Shown here one piece after another: positions 15,567 through 16,825 of a stretch of 16,825 bases of DNA. The position numbers and the translations under genes are program-made. The stretch is from Frankiales bacterium (GTDB lineage: Bacteria > Actinomycetota > Actinomycetes > Mycobacteriales > SCTD01). The DNA lies in assembly GCA_025965735.1 (NCBI GenBank), contig JAOPWK010000206.1:1-16825 (forward strand), read 5' to 3'. Each line of letters starts with the position of its first letter. Within the stretch, counting starts at the first letter, position 1. Below the pieces are notes generated by a model. It saw nothing but the letters and a program-made list of their open reading frames with translations. It was not told where the DNA came from and did not search any database.

Positions 15567-16726
15567 CCGTCCTCGACGCGGCACTGCTGGACCGGGTGCG
15601 CCGGCGGGTCGCCTCCTCCGGTGCGCCTGTGACCGCCGCGGCCGTGGCGGCTGCGCTGCGGGCCGAGGGCGGTGCGCTGCGGGGGGACGCCGAGCTGCTG
15701 CCGGTGCTGCGCCTGCTGCAGAGCGAGATCACCGGCGCCGGGCCGCTGGAGCCGCTGCTGCGCGACCCGATGGTGACCGACGTGCTGGTCAACGCCTGCG
15801 ACGACGTCTGGGTCGACCGAGGGTCCGGCCTGGAGCGGGTGGCGGTCCGGTTCGCCGACGACCTGGCCGTACGACGGCTGGCCCAGCGGCTGGCCGCGCC
15901 GACCGGCCGGCGCCTGGACGACGCCCAGCCGTGGGTGGACGCACGGCTGGCCGACGGCGTGCGCCTGCACGCGGTGCTGCCGCCGATCGCCACCGGCGGG
16001 ACCTGCCTGTCGCTGCGCGTGCCGCGCACCCGGGTGTTCACGCTGGACGAGCTCGTCGCGGCCGGCTCCGTGCCGGTGGACGGGGCGGCGCTGCTGGCCC
16101 GGCTCGTGGAGTCGCGGGCCGCCTTCCTGGTCACCGGCGGCACCGGCACCGGGAAGACGACGCTGCTGTCCGCCCTGCTGTCACTGGTGTCGATGGGTGA
16201 CCGGCTGCTGCTGGTCGAGGACGCCGGCGAGTTGGCGCCTGCGCACCCGCACGTGGTCCGGCTCGAGGCCCGCCCGCCGAACCTCGAGGGCGCCGGGGCC
16301 GTGACGCTGCGGGACCTCGTGCGGCAGGCGCTGCGCATGCGGCCGGACCGGGTGGTGGTGGGCGAGGTGCGCGGCGCCGAGGTGGTCGACCTGCTCGCGG
16401 CGCTGAACACCGGGCACGAGGGCGGCTGCGGGACGCTGCACGCGAACTCCGCACGCGACGTGCCGGCGCGCCTGGAGGCGCTGGCCGCGGTGGCCGGTCT
16501 CGGGCGGGACGCGCTGCACAGCCAGCTGGCCTCGGGCTTGCGGGTGGCGGTCCACCTGGTGCGCGGGCGGGACGGGCAGCGGCGCGTGGCCGAGGTGTGC
16601 GCCCTCGCGCGGGGTGCCGACGGCCTGGTGCGGGCGGAGCCGGCGTGGAGCTGGGACGGGCTTGCCGGTGCTGGTTCTCGCGGTGCCGGGTGGGTGCTCC
16701 TGGACGAGCTGCTGTCGCTGCCGTGA
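15563..16726 (+). CDS. tadA: Tad/Flp pilus assembly ATPase TadA (CpaF family)
   Basis: A 387-residue secretion ATPase of the VirB11/GspE family that powers Flp pilus or Tad-type secretion at the inner membrane. An N-terminal domain (1-150) with the CpaF pattern ITGAGPLEPLLRDPMVTDVLVN (56-77) leads to the ATPase core: Walker A GGTGTGKTT (192-200), Asp box LLLVEDAGEL (215-224), Walker B RVVVGEVRG (263-271) and His box GHEGGCGTLHANS (284-296). All catalytic elements are intact. The length is normal for actinobacterial TadA. GTG 15563-15565 overlaps the ssd stop, and its own stop overlaps the next start, both as GTGA, so the three genes are translationally coupled. No pilin gene is visible before the window ends. 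Confidence 0.95.
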   Translation: MTVLDAALLDRVRRRVASSGAPVTAAAVAAALRAEGGALRGDAELLPVLRLLQSEITGAGPLEPLLRDPMVTDVLVNACDDVWVDRGSGLERVAVRFADDLAVRRLAQRLAAPTGRRLDDAQPWVDARLADGVRLHAVLPPIATGGTCLSLRVPRTRVFTLDELVAAGSVPVDGAALLARLVESRAAFLVTGGTGTGKTTLLSALLSLVSMGDRLLLVEDAGELAPAHPHVVRLEARPPNLEGAGAVTLRDLVRQALRMRPDRVVVGEVRGAEVVDLLAALNTGHEGGCGTLHANSARDVPARLEALAAVAGLGRDALHSQLASGLRVAVHLVRGRDGQRRVAEVCALARGADGLVRAEPAWSWDGLAGAGSRGAGWVLLDELLSLP

Positions 16727-16825
16727 GCCGGATCCAGCAGGCAGCGGGGCTGGCCGCAGGCGCAGCAGCGGAGCTGGTGGCGCTGCCGCGGCCAGGGTCG
16801 CTCCGACTTCGCGCGCTGCAGGCAG
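16723..16825 (+). CDS. Probable TadB-like membrane protein, N-terminal fragment (cut by window edge)
   Basis: GTG 16723-16725 overlaps the tadA stop, repeating the GTGA coupling seen one gene earlier. The frame is open to the window end, giving 34 residues that start SRIQQAAGLAAGAAAELVAL and continue into a basic segment (PRPGSLRLRAL). Too little is present to show the type II secretion F domain; the TadB call comes from the fixed order ssd-tadA-tadB in actinobacteria and the overlap. Other frames lack a coupled start. Confidence 0.6.
   Translation, partial: MSRIQQAAGLAAGAAAELVALPRPGSLRLRALQA

Overview
The window is GC-rich chromosomal DNA from an actinobacterium. The evidence is third-position G/C bias throughout, many GTG starts, GTGA/ATGA stop-start overlaps, and a gene order that (from memory of that genome) follows the Mycobacterium tuberculosis Rv3659c-Rv3670 neighbourhood: EphE-type hydrolase with a holin-like partner, acs, dpp-type permeases, a Fic-like protein, an abundant sRNA, a SerB-like HAD phosphatase, 6C RNA, the septum-site-determining protein Ssd, then tad genes. 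Genus cannot be fixed from sequence alone; the RNA genes and the extra acetate-uptake genes point to a non-mycobacterial member. No prophage, insertion sequence, CRISPR array, tRNA or rRNA was seen.

Layout. 1-363 (+) is the end of an unidentified gene. 360-5347 (-) reads, in transcription order, dppB-like permease, nhaA antiporter, response regulator-diguanylate cyclase, DUF1469 membrane protein, epoxide hydrolase-type alpha/beta hydrolase and DUF309 protein. 5364-7442 (+) carries a dppC-like permease, whose start faces the dppB start across 16 bp, and a zinc alcohol dehydrogenase. 7443-12198 (-) is an acetate module: DUF485 small membrane protein, actP-type sodium/acetate symporter, acsA acetyl-CoA synthetase and a RibD/DHFR-like reductase, with overlapping or close junctions and one strong hairpin between actP and acsA. 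12296-13132 (+) is a degenerate Fic-fold protein.

13133-13430 has no convincing protein gene. It holds a well-formed sigma-A-type promoter and a hairpin-rich transcript on the - strand that I call the Ms1/MTS2823-type RNA, ending at a perfect 13-bp inverted repeat shared with the convergent Fic-like gene. 13431-14216 (-) is the HAD phosphatase. 14217-14501 holds the 6C RNA: two stems, each closing a loop with a run of C (nine and eight). From 14502 (+) runs a coupled Ssd, TadA and TadB (cut by the edge) series for Flp/Tad pilus assembly.

How it fits together. Acetate is imported by ActP with DUF485 and activated by Acs to acetyl-CoA. A CRP-like palindrome lies in the divergent region upstream of this module. 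The right third pairs two regulatory RNAs with pilus/septum genes. Ms1-type RNA binds core RNA polymerase in mycobacteria, and 6C RNA acts through its C-rich loops. The strongest items for follow-up are the two RNA genes, the pseudo-Fic protein with its retained inhibitory motif, and the split, divergent dpp permease pair.
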